Below are positions 39,513 to 47,315 of a stretch of DNA of 64,000 nt, piece after piece (within the stretch, counting starts at the first letter, position 1; every line of letters starts with the position of its first letter). Made by a program: the position numbers and the translations under genes. The notes below the pieces were generated by a model that did not search any database, was not told the origin of the DNA, and saw only the letters and a list, made by a program, of their open reading frames with translations. Origin of the DNA: Verrucosispora sp. WMMD573 (GTDB taxonomy: Bacteria > Actinomycetota > Actinomycetes > Mycobacteriales > Micromonosporaceae); contig NZ_CP114901.1 of NCBI RefSeq assembly GCF_027497175.1, forward strand, positions 5,208,001-5,272,000. Reading direction: 5' to 3'.

Positions 39513-39560
39513 CGGGCAGGACCGGGCAGGGCAGGGCAGGACCGGACCGGGTCGGGCAGG
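39513..39560. repeat. GGGCAGG-rich low-complexity tract
   Basis: Repeated GGGCAGG and ACCGG units (such as CCGGGCAGGACCGGGCAGGG) upstream of the small hypothetical gene. The tract is prone to slippage and may contain part of that gene's leader. Confidence 0.6.
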
Positions 39561-39591
39561 TCGGTCGCAGCAGGCCAACGGCGGCGTACGG

Positions 39592-39880
39592 TCACGGCGA
39601 CCGGTGCGTCGGCTCCCAGAGCAGGATCTGGCGGTGATGGCTGAAGCCGTTGCGCAGGTAGAAGTCGACCGCGCGGCGGCCGGAGTGGACAGTCACGTGC
39701 AGCAGCCGCCGGGCGCGGGCCTCGGCCAGGATTGCGGACATCAGTGCGCCGCCGACGCCGCGGGTTGCGGTACTCCGCACGGACCTCGACCGACTGGATG
39801 TCGCCGTACCAGCGCTCAAGCGATCCGTGAGCCGGCACCCGTTGCGCGACATGAGGGCGATGTTGCCTCTGCTGAGTGAC
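39592..39880 (-). pseudogene. GNAT acetyltransferase with a frameshift
   Basis: The C-terminal half is clear in one frame: GVGGALMSAILAEARARRLL, then HSGRRAVDFYLRNGFSHHRQ and ILLWEP. The part just before it, WYGDIQSVEVRAEYRN, which in a GNAT enzyme directly precedes the RGVGG loop, is in another frame. The shift lies near 39765. The N-terminal half of the domain is missing. A sequencing error could explain the shift but not the missing half. Confidence 0.65.
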
Positions 39881-39899
39881 GGTCTGGGATGCTACGTCC

Positions 39900-40397
39900 A
39901 TGCCTTCCTACCCACCCACCTTCGCCGACCAGGTCGTCGCACAGCCAGCCAAGGCCCAGTTCGAGGCGTTCATCGACGAGCACCGCCGGGCGCTCACCAG
40001 CTGCCTGGACGGGCTGACCGAGGAGCAGGCCCGCCGCTCGTTGGTGGTTTCCCGGACCACGCTGCTGGGTCTGGTGAAGCATGCGACGTTCGTGGAGAAG
40101 GTCTGGTTCGACGAAGCCGTCACGTGCCGGTCGCGTGCTGAGATCGGCATTCCGGCGACGCCGGACGAGTCGTTCGTCCTTGATGACGGCGACACGATCG
40201 CCAGCGTCCAGCAGGCGCACCGCGAGGCCTGCGAGGCGTCACGCCAGGCGACGTCGTCCCTGGGTCTGGACGACCTACTGCACGGCAACCGACGGGGGCC
40301 GCTGCCGCTGCGGTGGGTGTATCTGCACGTGCTGCGCGAACTCGCCCAGCACTGTGGGCACGCCGACATCCTCCGCGAGCAGCTGATCAACGAATAA
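39900..40397 (+). CDS. DinB-like protein (DUF664)
   Basis: A 165-residue four-helix-bundle protein, starting MPSYPPTFADQVVAQPAKAQ. Conserved positions include the metal His residues in LLGLVKHATFVEKVWF and VLRELAQHCGHADILREQL. Members are thiol-transferase-like or stress proteins, and some depend on mycothiol or bacillithiol. The product's role here is unknown. ATG 39900 is used. The gene is followed by the PHP gene after 38 bases. Confidence 0.85.
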   Translation: MPSYPPTFADQVVAQPAKAQFEAFIDEHRRALTSCLDGLTEEQARRSLVVSRTTLLGLVKHATFVEKVWFDEAVTCRSRAEIGIPATPDESFVLDDGDTIASVQQAHREACEASRQATSSLGLDDLLHGNRRGPLPLRWVYLHVLRELAQHCGHADILREQLINE

Positions 40398-40435
40398 CAC
40401 GTGAGCCTGGCAGCCGGCGACAGCGGAGGTCCCTG

Positions 40436-41278
40436 ATGCCGTTACCACCGGACAGTCATGTGCACAGTGAGTGGTCATGGGACACCCGGGTCGGCGACAT
40501 GGAAGGGTCCTGCGTGCGGGCCCTCGAACTCGGGTTGCCGGCGATCGCCTTCACCGAACACCTGGATCACACGGCGTGGCGGGTCGCGACCGAGGGCCCG
40601 TACGTCTCGGACCACCTCACCTCGCTCGCCGACGCCGGCGGGATACTGACGCCGCCCCCGTTCGACGCCGCCGGATATCTGGCAGCGGTGGAACGCTGCC
40701 GGGAACGGTTCCCCCAGCTGCGCATCCTCAGCGGTCTCGAGCTGGGTGAGCCCCATCGCCACGCCGATCAGATCGCGCGGGTGCTGGCCACCGGCAGGTT
40801 CGACCGCCTTCTCGGTTCCCTGCACACCCTCCCCGATCGGGGAGGCTTCGCCGAGCCCTGGGCGATCTACCCGCACCGTGATCCCTACGAGCTGGTCCGC
40901 GCGTACCTCGCCGATGTTGCCACCATGGTCACCACCAGCGACACGTTCGCCGTGCTGGCACACATCGATTATCCGGTCCGTTCCTGGCCGACCGACGACG
41001 TGGGTCCGTTCGATCCCACCGTGTTCGAGGACGAGTTCCGCGAGACGTTGCGGACGACCGCGTTGTCCGGTCGGGCTCTGGAGGTCAACACCCGGCTGCC
41101 GTTGCACGCGAGCGTGCTCGGCTGGTGGCACGAGGAAGGCGGCGACGCGATCACTTTCGGCAGCGACGCGCATCTGCCGACCTTCGTCGGACACGGCTTC
41201 CGGGAGGCCGCGCAGCTGGCGGAGGCGCACGGCTTCAGACCCGGCAGTAGCCCCCACGACCTGTGGGGTCGCGCATGA
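40436..41278 (+). CDS. PHP-domain phosphoesterase (HisK-like)
   Basis: A 280-residue PHP-fold protein. The metal motif HVHSEWS is at 8-14, followed by FTEHLDH, LELGEPHRH, LGSLHTLP and the final GSDAHLP. This is the pattern of histidinol-phosphatase-like enzymes. ATG 40436 follows GGAGG. Its stop overlaps the start of the histidine phosphatase (ATGA), so both are made together. Histidine biosynthesis is possible, but no other his gene is near; a different phosphoester is as likely. Confidence 0.85.
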   Translation: MPLPPDSHVHSEWSWDTRVGDMEGSCVRALELGLPAIAFTEHLDHTAWRVATEGPYVSDHLTSLADAGGILTPPPFDAAGYLAAVERCRERFPQLRILSGLELGEPHRHADQIARVLATGRFDRLLGSLHTLPDRGGFAEPWAIYPHRDPYELVRAYLADVATMVTTSDTFAVLAHIDYPVRSWPTDDVGPFDPTVFEDEFRETLRTTALSGRALEVNTRLPLHASVLGWWHEEGGDAITFGSDAHLPTFVGHGFREAAQLAEAHGFRPGSSPHDLWGRA

Positions 41279-41856
41279 ACGGCATCCCGACACCGACCGA
41301 GATCGTGCTGGTCCGGCACGCCCGCTCCGTCCCGCCGACCGCCGACGGTCCGGACGATTTCACCCGCCCGCTGACCAGGGACGGGCTGCGGCAGGCGCAG
41401 GAGCTGGCGCCCGCGCTCACCGAGCTACGGCCGGCGGCGGTCTGGTCCAGCCCGTACCGGCGCGCGATCCAGACCGTCCAGCCGACGGCCGACGCGCTCG
41501 GCCTGCCCGTGCACACCCTGGCCGAACTGCGCGAGTGGGACGACGGCCTCGCCTTCACCGAGGTCTGGGAGTCGCATTACGCCAGGAGCTGGGCGGAGCT
41601 TTCCCACGCCCGCCCGGGCGGAGAGAGCCTAGCGCAGCTCGGCATCCGCGCCGTCGCCGCGCTGCGGACGCTCGTACGCCACCACCCTGGCCGGATCGTT
41701 GTCGTCGGGAGCCACGGCACCTTCATCTGCCGGGCGCTGGCTGGCTTCGGCGTGCCGGTCGACTGGGCCGCGGCGCGCCAGATGCCGATGCCCGCGGTCT
41801 ACCGACTTCGCTTCACCAACCCGCGCACCAGCCCCGAGGTGTCCCGCTGGACCTGA
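41275..41856 (+). CDS. Histidine phosphatase (phosphoglycerate mutase-like)
   Basis: A 193-residue branch-1 histidine phosphatase. The catalytic RHA motif is VLVRHARSVPP, the second Arg lies in SSPYRRAIQTVQPTA, Glu in LREWDDGLAF and the second His in VVVGSHGTFICRA. The ATG overlaps the PHP stop by four bases. Members dephosphorylate sugar phosphates, nucleotides or cofactors. The pairing with a PHP phosphoesterase suggests a common substrate route, which is inference. Confidence 0.87.
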   Translation: MNGIPTPTEIVLVRHARSVPPTADGPDDFTRPLTRDGLRQAQELAPALTELRPAAVWSSPYRRAIQTVQPTADALGLPVHTLAELREWDDGLAFTEVWESHYARSWAELSHARPGGESLAQLGIRAVAALRTLVRHHPGRIVVVGSHGTFICRALAGFGVPVDWAAARQMPMPAVYRLRFTNPRTSPEVSRWT

Positions 41857-41906
41857 TCGCCTCGGCCGGGCCTCAGGCGGTCACCGTCGCGTCCGGCCCA
41901 GCTGAC

Positions 41907-41935
41907 CTCGGCCACATTTGGGGAAACCGGCCGAG
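41907..41935. terminator. Possible bidirectional terminator
   Basis: CTCGGCC / GGCCGAG, a 7-bp stem with a 15-base loop, lies between the convergent histidine phosphatase and MTA phosphorylase genes. Support is modest because the loop is long. Confidence 0.4.
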
Positions 41936-41965
41936 CCAGGCGAACGGGTTCCCGGCCGCAGGCTG

Positions 41966-42769
41966 TCAGGGCAGCTCGATCGGGAGGCTGATGCCGTCCA
42001 GGCTGTGCGGACAGGGACAGTTCCGCTTCACCGGAAGTGCGGCTACCGCGTCGAGCAGCAGCCCGCGCAGCCGCTCGGTGTTCTCGCCGAAGACCCGGAA
42101 CACCTCCTGCTGGGTCACCCCGTGGCCGCTCGCCACGCCGGCGTCCAGATCGGTCACCAGGGCGATCGAGCTGTAGCAGAGAGCCAACTCCCGGGCGAGA
42201 ACCGCCTCCGGGTGGCCGGTCATGTTGATGACCGCGCCGCCGACCGTCGCGTACCACCGGGATTCGGCGCGGGTGGAGAAGCGCGGCCCCTCGACCACCA
42301 CCATGGTTCCGCCGTCGTGGGCGGGCACCGAGCGGCCGTTGGCAGCCGCGAGCAGGGTACGCCGACCGACCGGGCAGTACGGGTCGGCGAAGGAGACGTG
42401 TACCGCACCCTGCTCGTAGTACGTCTGCACCCGGCCGCTGGTCCGGTCGACGAGTTGATCGGGCACCACGAACGTGCCGGGCCCTAGTTCCGGCCGCAGG
42501 CCACCGACGGCACACGGCGCGAGTATCTGGCGTACCCCGAGCGACCGCAGCGCCCACAGGTTGGCCCGGTAGGGAATCCGGTGCGCAGGGTGCCGGTGGT
42601 CGCGGCCGTGTCGAGGGAGGAACGCCACCGTACGGCCGCCGACGTAGGCGATCGTCACCGCGTCGGATGGCGCACCGTACGGCGTCTGGACGACGTGTTC
42701 GGTGGCGCCGTCGAGCAGCGCGTAGAGACCCGAGCCACCGATGACGGCGAGTTCTGCGGATGGGGACAC
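41966..42769 (-). CDS. mtnP: S-methyl-5'-thioadenosine phosphorylase family
   Basis: A 267-residue trimeric purine nucleoside phosphorylase. Typical parts: AVIGGSGLYALL, FLPRHGRDHRHPAHRIPYRA, LAPCAVGGLRPELGPGTFVV, VVVEGPRFSTRAES and INMTGHPEAVLARELALCYS. MTA phosphorylase splits methylthioadenosine to adenine and methylthioribose-1-phosphate for methionine salvage; inosine- or guanosine-specific relatives cannot be excluded. GTG 42769 follows GGAGG by five bases and beats the TTG at 42781. It is 34 bases behind the membrane-protein gene on the same strand. Confidence 0.88.
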   Translation of the reverse strand: MSPSAELAVIGGSGLYALLDGATEHVVQTPYGAPSDAVTIAYVGGRTVAFLPRHGRDHRHPAHRIPYRANLWALRSLGVRQILAPCAVGGLRPELGPGTFVVPDQLVDRTSGRVQTYYEQGAVHVSFADPYCPVGRRTLLAAANGRSVPAHDGGTMVVVEGPRFSTRAESRWYATVGGAVINMTGHPEAVLARELALCYSSIALVTDLDAGVASGHGVTQQEVFRVFGENTERLRGLLLDAVAALPVKRNCPCPHSLDGISLPIELP

Positions 42770-42803
42770 GCTCACCTCCAATTTCTACCGGCCGGGTGAC
42801 GGC

Positions 42804-44192
42804 CTACCACGTCGTCAGGAGCAGGTGGTTGATCGCGAGCGCCACCGCCGCCTGAGCAATGAGCCAGGTACGGCGACCGCTGGCGGGAATCAGGGCGGCG
42901 CCGGCCATGAGCCACCCGGTGAAGGGCAGCCAGATGCGTTCGACCTCGGCCTTGCTGTAGCCGGACAGATCCGCGGCGACGATCGCCGCCGCCGCGGCGA
43001 CGGGCAGCAGCCAGCAGGCGTGACCGAGGGGGGCGTGCTGCGGCCGCAGCAGACCGTCGCGCGGCCGCAGCGACGAGACCGCCCGCCATCCGGCGACCGC
43101 TGCGCGGCGGAGGATGACGGCGGCCGCCGGGCCGGCGGCGACGGTGAGGATCGCCAGGTTGGCCCAGACCCAGTAACCGTACGCGCGCCGGCTGGCGACG
43201 CCCTGGTAGTACCGCTCGATGACCAGGTGATAGCCGGTCAGCCAGTCGAAGCCGGCGACCGTGAACGCGCCCACCACCAGCGCCGCACCCCCGAGCGCCC
43301 ACCAGGCGGCGGGCCGGTGCCGGTGGCCCAGGATCACCACGGCGACCACGACCGGAACCATCAGCACCAGCCCGTAGGAGAGGTAGCAGCCGAAACCCAG
43401 CAGCACGCCGCCGCCGAGCGCACCGACGGCGCTGCCCCGGGTGACGCCGTGCGCCAGCAGTGCGACGCCGATGGCGGTCACCCCGGCGAACAGGCCGTCG
43501 GCGGACACCCCCGACCAGACCACCCCCGGGAACAACACCGCGAACGGCAGCACGGCCCGCGCCGCGTCGTCGGTGCCGAGCAGCCGCACGGTGTGCGGCA
43601 CGGCGACGGCGGTGAGCGCCGCCGTGAGGATGCACAGCACCCCCGCCCAGCCACCACCGCTCAACCCGACGCGGTCGAGCCAGACGAACACCAGCAGCGC
43701 TCCGGGCGGATGGCCGGACACATGGGTGGTCCAGGAGTCCGGTTGGAAGTCGAGGATCCGGGTGGTGAAGGCCGCCAGCATGGCGGGGATGTCGGTGACC
43801 CCGGGCACCTCGTGCAGGTACTCGTGGTGGGTGGTCAGCCGGCCGGCGATGCCGCGCTGCCAGCCGTCGACGAGTGCCAGCGACAGGGTCCAGGCCAGCG
43901 CGGTGGCGTAGGACAGGACGAGCAGCCACCGCCAGGGCAGCCGCGCCGCCAACGCGGCTCCGCGCCAGCAGACGAGTACGGCCACCGCCAACGCCAACAG
44001 GGTGCCGGGGCCGACGTGCGGCCGCCAGTGTGCGTACAGCGGCGCCGCACTGGCGTGCACCGGACGCCCCAGCAGGTGCAGCAGGCCGCCGACACCGGCG
44101 GCGGCGGCGAACAGCCCGACGGCGACGCCGACGGCGGTCAGGTCGGCCCGTGTGGTGGTGCGCCGCAGTCGGGCGCGCGGCGCCGTGCTCAT
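42804..44192 (-). CDS. Polytopic membrane protein, GT-C-like
   Basis: A 462-residue protein with about ten to twelve hydrophobic helices. A long loop after the third helix (RLTTHHEYLHEVPGVTDIPA) has the His/Asp/Glu pattern seen near the active site of some GT-C glycosyltransferases, and the segment HVSGHPPGALLVFVWLDRVG is well formed. I infer a polyprenyl-sugar-dependent glycosyltransferase, but no family is certain. The ATG overlaps the epimerase stop (ATGA). The locus with GT2, epimerase and methyltransferase genes supports a role in glycan building at the membrane. Confidence 0.65.
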   Translation of the reverse strand: MSTAPRARLRRTTTRADLTAVGVAVGLFAAAAGVGGLLHLLGRPVHASAAPLYAHWRPHVGPGTLLALAVAVLVCWRGAALAARLPWRWLLVLSYATALAWTLSLALVDGWQRGIAGRLTTHHEYLHEVPGVTDIPAMLAAFTTRILDFQPDSWTTHVSGHPPGALLVFVWLDRVGLSGGGWAGVLCILTAALTAVAVPHTVRLLGTDDAARAVLPFAVLFPGVVWSGVSADGLFAGVTAIGVALLAHGVTRGSAVGALGGGVLLGFGCYLSYGLVLMVPVVVAVVILGHRHRPAAWWALGGAALVVGAFTVAGFDWLTGYHLVIERYYQGVASRRAYGYWVWANLAILTVAAGPAAAVILRRAAVAGWRAVSSLRPRDGLLRPQHAPLGHACWLLPVAAAAAIVAADLSGYSKAEVERIWLPFTGWLMAGAALIPASGRRTWLIAQAAVALAINHLLLTTW

Positions 44193-45238
44193 CCGCGCAG
44201 CGGTGCGTGGGCGAACTGCCGGACTCCGTCGGCCAGCCGGACCGCCGCGCGGAATCCGAGTTCGGCCTGGGCACGGGCCGGCGAGGCGACCACGTGGCGT
44301 ACGTCGCCGAGCCGGAACTCACCGGTGACCACCGGCGCGGGCCCGCCGGCGGCCCGGGAGAGTTCGGCGGCCATCTCACCGATGCTGGCCGGGTGGCCGG
44401 AGGCGACGTTGTAGGCCCGCCAGCCGGCACGGCTGCCGGTGGCCGTCACCGCAGCGACGTTGGCCGCCGCCACGTCGTCGACGTGGACGAAGTCGCGTCG
44501 CTGGCGACCGTCCTCGAACACCCGCGGGGCACGTCCCGCCGCCAGCGCGGACCGGAAGATCGCCGCGACGCCGCTGTACGGCGTATCGCGCGGCATGCCG
44601 GGCCCGTACACGTTGTGGTACCGCAGCGCCACCGCGGTGCCACCGGTCTGCCGGCACCAGGCCGCCGTGAGGTGCTCCTGGGCGACCTTGGTGGCGGCGT
44701 ACACGCTGCGCGGGTCCAGTGGTGCCTCCTCGTCGACGAGTCCCGGCTCCAGGGCCGCGCCGCAGGCGGAGCAGGCGGGCTCGAAGCGCCGGGCGGCCAG
44801 GTCGGTGGCGGCGCGTGGGGCGGGGCGTACCGCACCGTGCCGGGCGCAGGTGTAGGCGCCCTCGCCGTAGACGACCATCGAGCTGGCCAGCACCAGCCGG
44901 TGGATGCCCGCACGGGCCATCTCGGCGAGGAGCACGGCGGTGCCGAGATCGTTGCAGCCGACGTACTCGGGCAGGTCGTCGAGGTCCACGCCGAGCCCGA
45001 CCATGGCCGCCTGGTGCACCACCACGTCGACGCCGGTCAGGGCGGCGGCGACGGCGGCCCGGTCGCGCAGGTCGGCCCGGCACAGCGGGGCGCCGGCCAC
45101 GGTCTCCGGCAGTCGCGCGCGGTGCGCGCCGGGGTGGCCGGCGTCCACTACGGACACCTGGTGACCGGCGCGGTGCAGCGCGGCGACGACATGGGTCCCG
45201 ATGAAACCGGCTCCGCCGGTGACGAGTACGTGGGTCAC
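44189..45238 (-). CDS. NAD-dependent sugar epimerase/dehydratase with a Cys/His insert
   Basis: A 349-residue extended SDR. GGAGFIG (8-14) binds NAD; Y180-AAT-K184 is the catalytic pair; LASSMVVYG supplies the Ser. Between residues about 128 and 170 there is an insert with C131-ARH134 and C156-SAC159, a probable small zinc site. Members convert nucleotide sugars (UDP-glucose type 4-epimerases or 4,6-dehydratases). The gene starts with GTG and is divergent from the GT2 operon, with which it probably shares a pathway. Confidence 0.85.
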   Translation of the reverse strand: MTHVLVTGGAGFIGTHVVAALHRAGHQVSVVDAGHPGAHRARLPETVAGAPLCRADLRDRAAVAAALTGVDVVVHQAAMVGLGVDLDDLPEYVGCNDLGTAVLLAEMARAGIHRLVLASSMVVYGEGAYTCARHGAVRPAPRAATDLAARRFEPACSACGAALEPGLVDEEAPLDPRSVYAATKVAQEHLTAAWCRQTGGTAVALRYHNVYGPGMPRDTPYSGVAAIFRSALAAGRAPRVFEDGRQRRDFVHVDDVAAANVAAVTATGSRAGWRAYNVASGHPASIGEMAAELSRAAGGPAPVVTGEFRLGDVRHVVASPARAQAELGFRAAVRLADGVRQFAHAPLRG

Positions 45239-45276
45239 GCGCCGACGCTAGAACCAGCCGGGTGCCGGAGGCGGCC

Positions 45277-45294
45277 CTGACGGGCAGCCGTCAG
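45277..45294. promoter_or_regulatory. Inverted repeat in divergent promoter region
   Basis: CTGACGG-GCAG-CCGTCAG, a perfect 7-bp palindrome, lies 39 bases upstream of the epimerase and 68 bases upstream of the GT2 gene. It could be an operator for both operons, perhaps for the local response regulator. Confidence 0.4.
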
Positions 45295-45361
45295 CGTCTC
45301 GTAAGACTTCATCATCGGCTGGTAATACCTGCCCCGCTCGATCCTGATTAGCGTCCGCGAC

Positions 45362-46021
45362 ATGACCGATGTGGTTCTTCCCTGCCGGAACGAGGCACCG
45401 GCCCTGCCCGGCCTGCTGGCCCGGATACCGGCCGGCTACCGGCCGATCGTGGTGGACAACGGCTCCACCGACGACTCTGCCGGGGTGGCCCGCGCCCACG
45501 GCGCGGAGGTGATAAGCGTCGCCGAGCCGGGCTACGGCGCCGCCGTGCACGCCGGTGTCGTGGCGGCCGACCCCGCCGACGGGGTGGTGTGCGTGATGGA
45601 CGCCGACGGCTCCTTCGACCCGGCGCAACTGCCCCGGCTGGCCGCGTGTGTCCGCACCGGTCAGGCGCAGCTGGCCACCGGCCGACGCCGCCCGGTCGGC
45701 CGGGGCGTGTGGCCGCTGCACGCCCGGGCCGCCAACGCCGTCCTCGCCCACCGGCTGCGCCGCACCACCGGCCTGAAGGTTCACGACATCGGCCCGATGC
45801 GGGCGGTGCGCCGCGACGACCTGCTGGCGTTGGGGCTGCGCGACCGGCGGTTCGGCTACCCGTTGGAGCTGCTGATCGCGGCGGACCGGGCCGGTTGGCG
45901 GGTAGTCGAGATCGACGTCGACTACCAGCCGAGGGCGGCCGGCACCCGCTCGAAGGTGACCGGCACCGTGCTCGGCACCGCCCGTGCCATCCGCGACATG
46001 AGTGCGGTGCTGGCCCGGTGA
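45362..46021 (+). CDS. Family 2 glycosyltransferase
   Basis: A 219-residue GT-A enzyme of the dolichyl-phosphate mannose synthase type, without membrane helices. It starts MTDVVLPCRNEAPALPGLLA, has VVDNGSTDDSAGVARAHGA and the metal-binding DxD-type CVMDADGSFDPAQ, and the late FGYPLELLIAADRAGWRVVE with YQPRAAGTRSKVTGT. It likely moves a sugar from a nucleotide to a polyprenyl phosphate. First gene of a seven-gene chain with 4-base overlaps; its stop overlaps the GTG of the DUF2064 gene. Confidence 0.85.
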   Translation: MTDVVLPCRNEAPALPGLLARIPAGYRPIVVDNGSTDDSAGVARAHGAEVISVAEPGYGAAVHAGVVAADPADGVVCVMDADGSFDPAQLPRLAACVRTGQAQLATGRRRPVGRGVWPLHARAANAVLAHRLRRTTGLKVHDIGPMRAVRRDDLLALGLRDRRFGYPLELLIAADRAGWRVVEIDVDYQPRAAGTRSKVTGTVLGTARAIRDMSAVLAR

Positions 46022-46677
46022 GCGCCCCCCAGGTCCTGGTGCTCGCCAAGGCGCCGACGCCCGGACGCGTCAAGACGCGGCTCTGCCCACCCTGCACCCC
46101 CGAGCAGGCGGCCCGGGTCGCCGCCGCCGCCCTGGCCGACACCCTCGACACCGTCACCACCGCCGTGGCCGGTTCCCGCGTTCTCGTCCTCGACGGCGAC
46201 CACCCGGCCCCGCCGGGGTGGGCGACGCTCCCCCAGCGCGGCGACTCCCTCGGCGACCGCCTCGCCAACGCCTTCGCGGACGCCCACGCACCCGGCATAC
46301 CCGCCGTGCTGATCGGCATGGACACCCCGCAGCTCCTCGTCGGCCACCTCGACGCGGCCGGAGAACTGCTGGCCGCAGCGGGCGGTCCCGACGCGGTGCT
46401 CGGCCCGGCCACCGACGGCGGATGGTGGACACTGGGGCTGCGCGACCCCGACCACGCCACCGTGCTGCGTACCGTCGCCACCTCCACGGCCACCACCGGC
46501 CGATCCACCTTGGCCGCGTTGCGTCGGCGTGGCCTGCGGGTAAGCCTGCTGCCCTGTCTGTCCGACGTGGACACCGCCGCCGACGCCCGCGCCGTGGCCA
46601 GCTGGTGCCCGCCGGACAGCCGGTTCGCCCGCGCCGTCGCCGCCGAGGTGCCACAACCCGCACCGGCCGCCCGGTGA
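46018..46677 (+). CDS. DUF2064/CofC-like nucleotidyltransferase-fold protein
   Basis: A 219-residue GT-A/nucleotidyltransferase-like protein (TIGR04282-type). The N-terminal signature VLVLAKAPTPGRVKTRLCPP is clear, followed by GDSLGDRLANAFADA, LIGMDTPQLL and ATDGGWWTLGLRDP. This family is near arsenosugar-linked glycosyltransferases and CofC, but its biochemical role is unsettled. GTG start overlaps the GT2 stop, and its stop overlaps the methyltransferase GTG. It probably modifies the same glycan as its neighbours. Confidence 0.82.
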   Translation: MSAPQVLVLAKAPTPGRVKTRLCPPCTPEQAARVAAAALADTLDTVTTAVAGSRVLVLDGDHPAPPGWATLPQRGDSLGDRLANAFADAHAPGIPAVLIGMDTPQLLVGHLDAAGELLAAAGGPDAVLGPATDGGWWTLGLRDPDHATVLRTVATSTATTGRSTLAALRRRGLRVSLLPCLSDVDTAADARAVASWCPPDSRFARAVAAEVPQPAPAAR

Positions 46678-47315
46678 ACGCCGTCGCGGTCTTCGACACC
46701 GCCATCGACCGGGCCGCCGCCGGTATCCCGGCCGCCTTCACCGCCCGGCACGCCAGCGGCGGTGTCCACCGATTCGACCCGGCCGCCTGGTGCCGGGACG
46801 TGATCGCCGGAGACGATGCGCTTATCGGTTGCTGCACCGGCCACACCCTCGACGTCGGCTGCGGCCCCGGCCGGCTCACCAGCGCCCTCGTCCACGCCGG
46901 GCAGCCGGCCCTCGGCATCGATGTCAGCGCCAGCGCGGTTCGGCTGGCCCGCCGTCGTGGCGCGCCCGCGCTGCACCGCGACGTCTTCGGTCCGGTGCCC
47001 GGTGCCGGCCGCTGGCGGCACCTGCTGCTGGCCGACGGCAACATCGGCATCGGCGGTGACCCGTACCGGCTGCTTCGCCGATGCCGTCAACTGCTGGCCC
47101 TCGACGGGCACCTCCACGTGGAGCTGGCGCCGGCCGGCACGCCGGCCTGGTCCGGGACCGCGACGGTGCAGATCGCGGAGGGTGCCGACCGCGTGCTGCC
47201 CTGGGCCTGCGTACCCGTTGACGATCTTCCCGAGCTGGCCGACGCCACCGCGCTGCGCGTGCTCCACACCTGGACGGAGGCGGGCCGGTGGTTCGCCACC
47301 CTGACACCCCGGTGA
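46674..47315 (+). CDS. Class I SAM-dependent methyltransferase
   Basis: A 213-residue methyltransferase. Motif I is TLDVGCGPGRLTSALVHAG at about 55-73, with the ribose-binding ALGIDVSASAVRLAR next and a shortened central part (RWRHLLLADGNIGIGGDP). The C-terminal part ends WTEAGRWFATLTPR. GTG overlaps the DUF2064 stop and TGA overlaps the molybdoprotein GTG. The substrate is probably the sugar or carrier made by the locus; this is inferred. Confidence 0.82.
   Translation: MNAVAVFDTAIDRAAAGIPAAFTARHASGGVHRFDPAAWCRDVIAGDDALIGCCTGHTLDVGCGPGRLTSALVHAGQPALGIDVSASAVRLARRRGAPALHRDVFGPVPGAGRWRHLLLADGNIGIGGDPYRLLRRCRQLLALDGHLHVELAPAGTPAWSGTATVQIAEGADRVLPWACVPVDDLPELADATALRVLHTWTEAGRWFATLTPR

Noticed and set aside
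34308..39880. Prophage or integrative element at the decay zone
   Set aside because: No integrase, att-like repeat, tRNA or phage gene is present.
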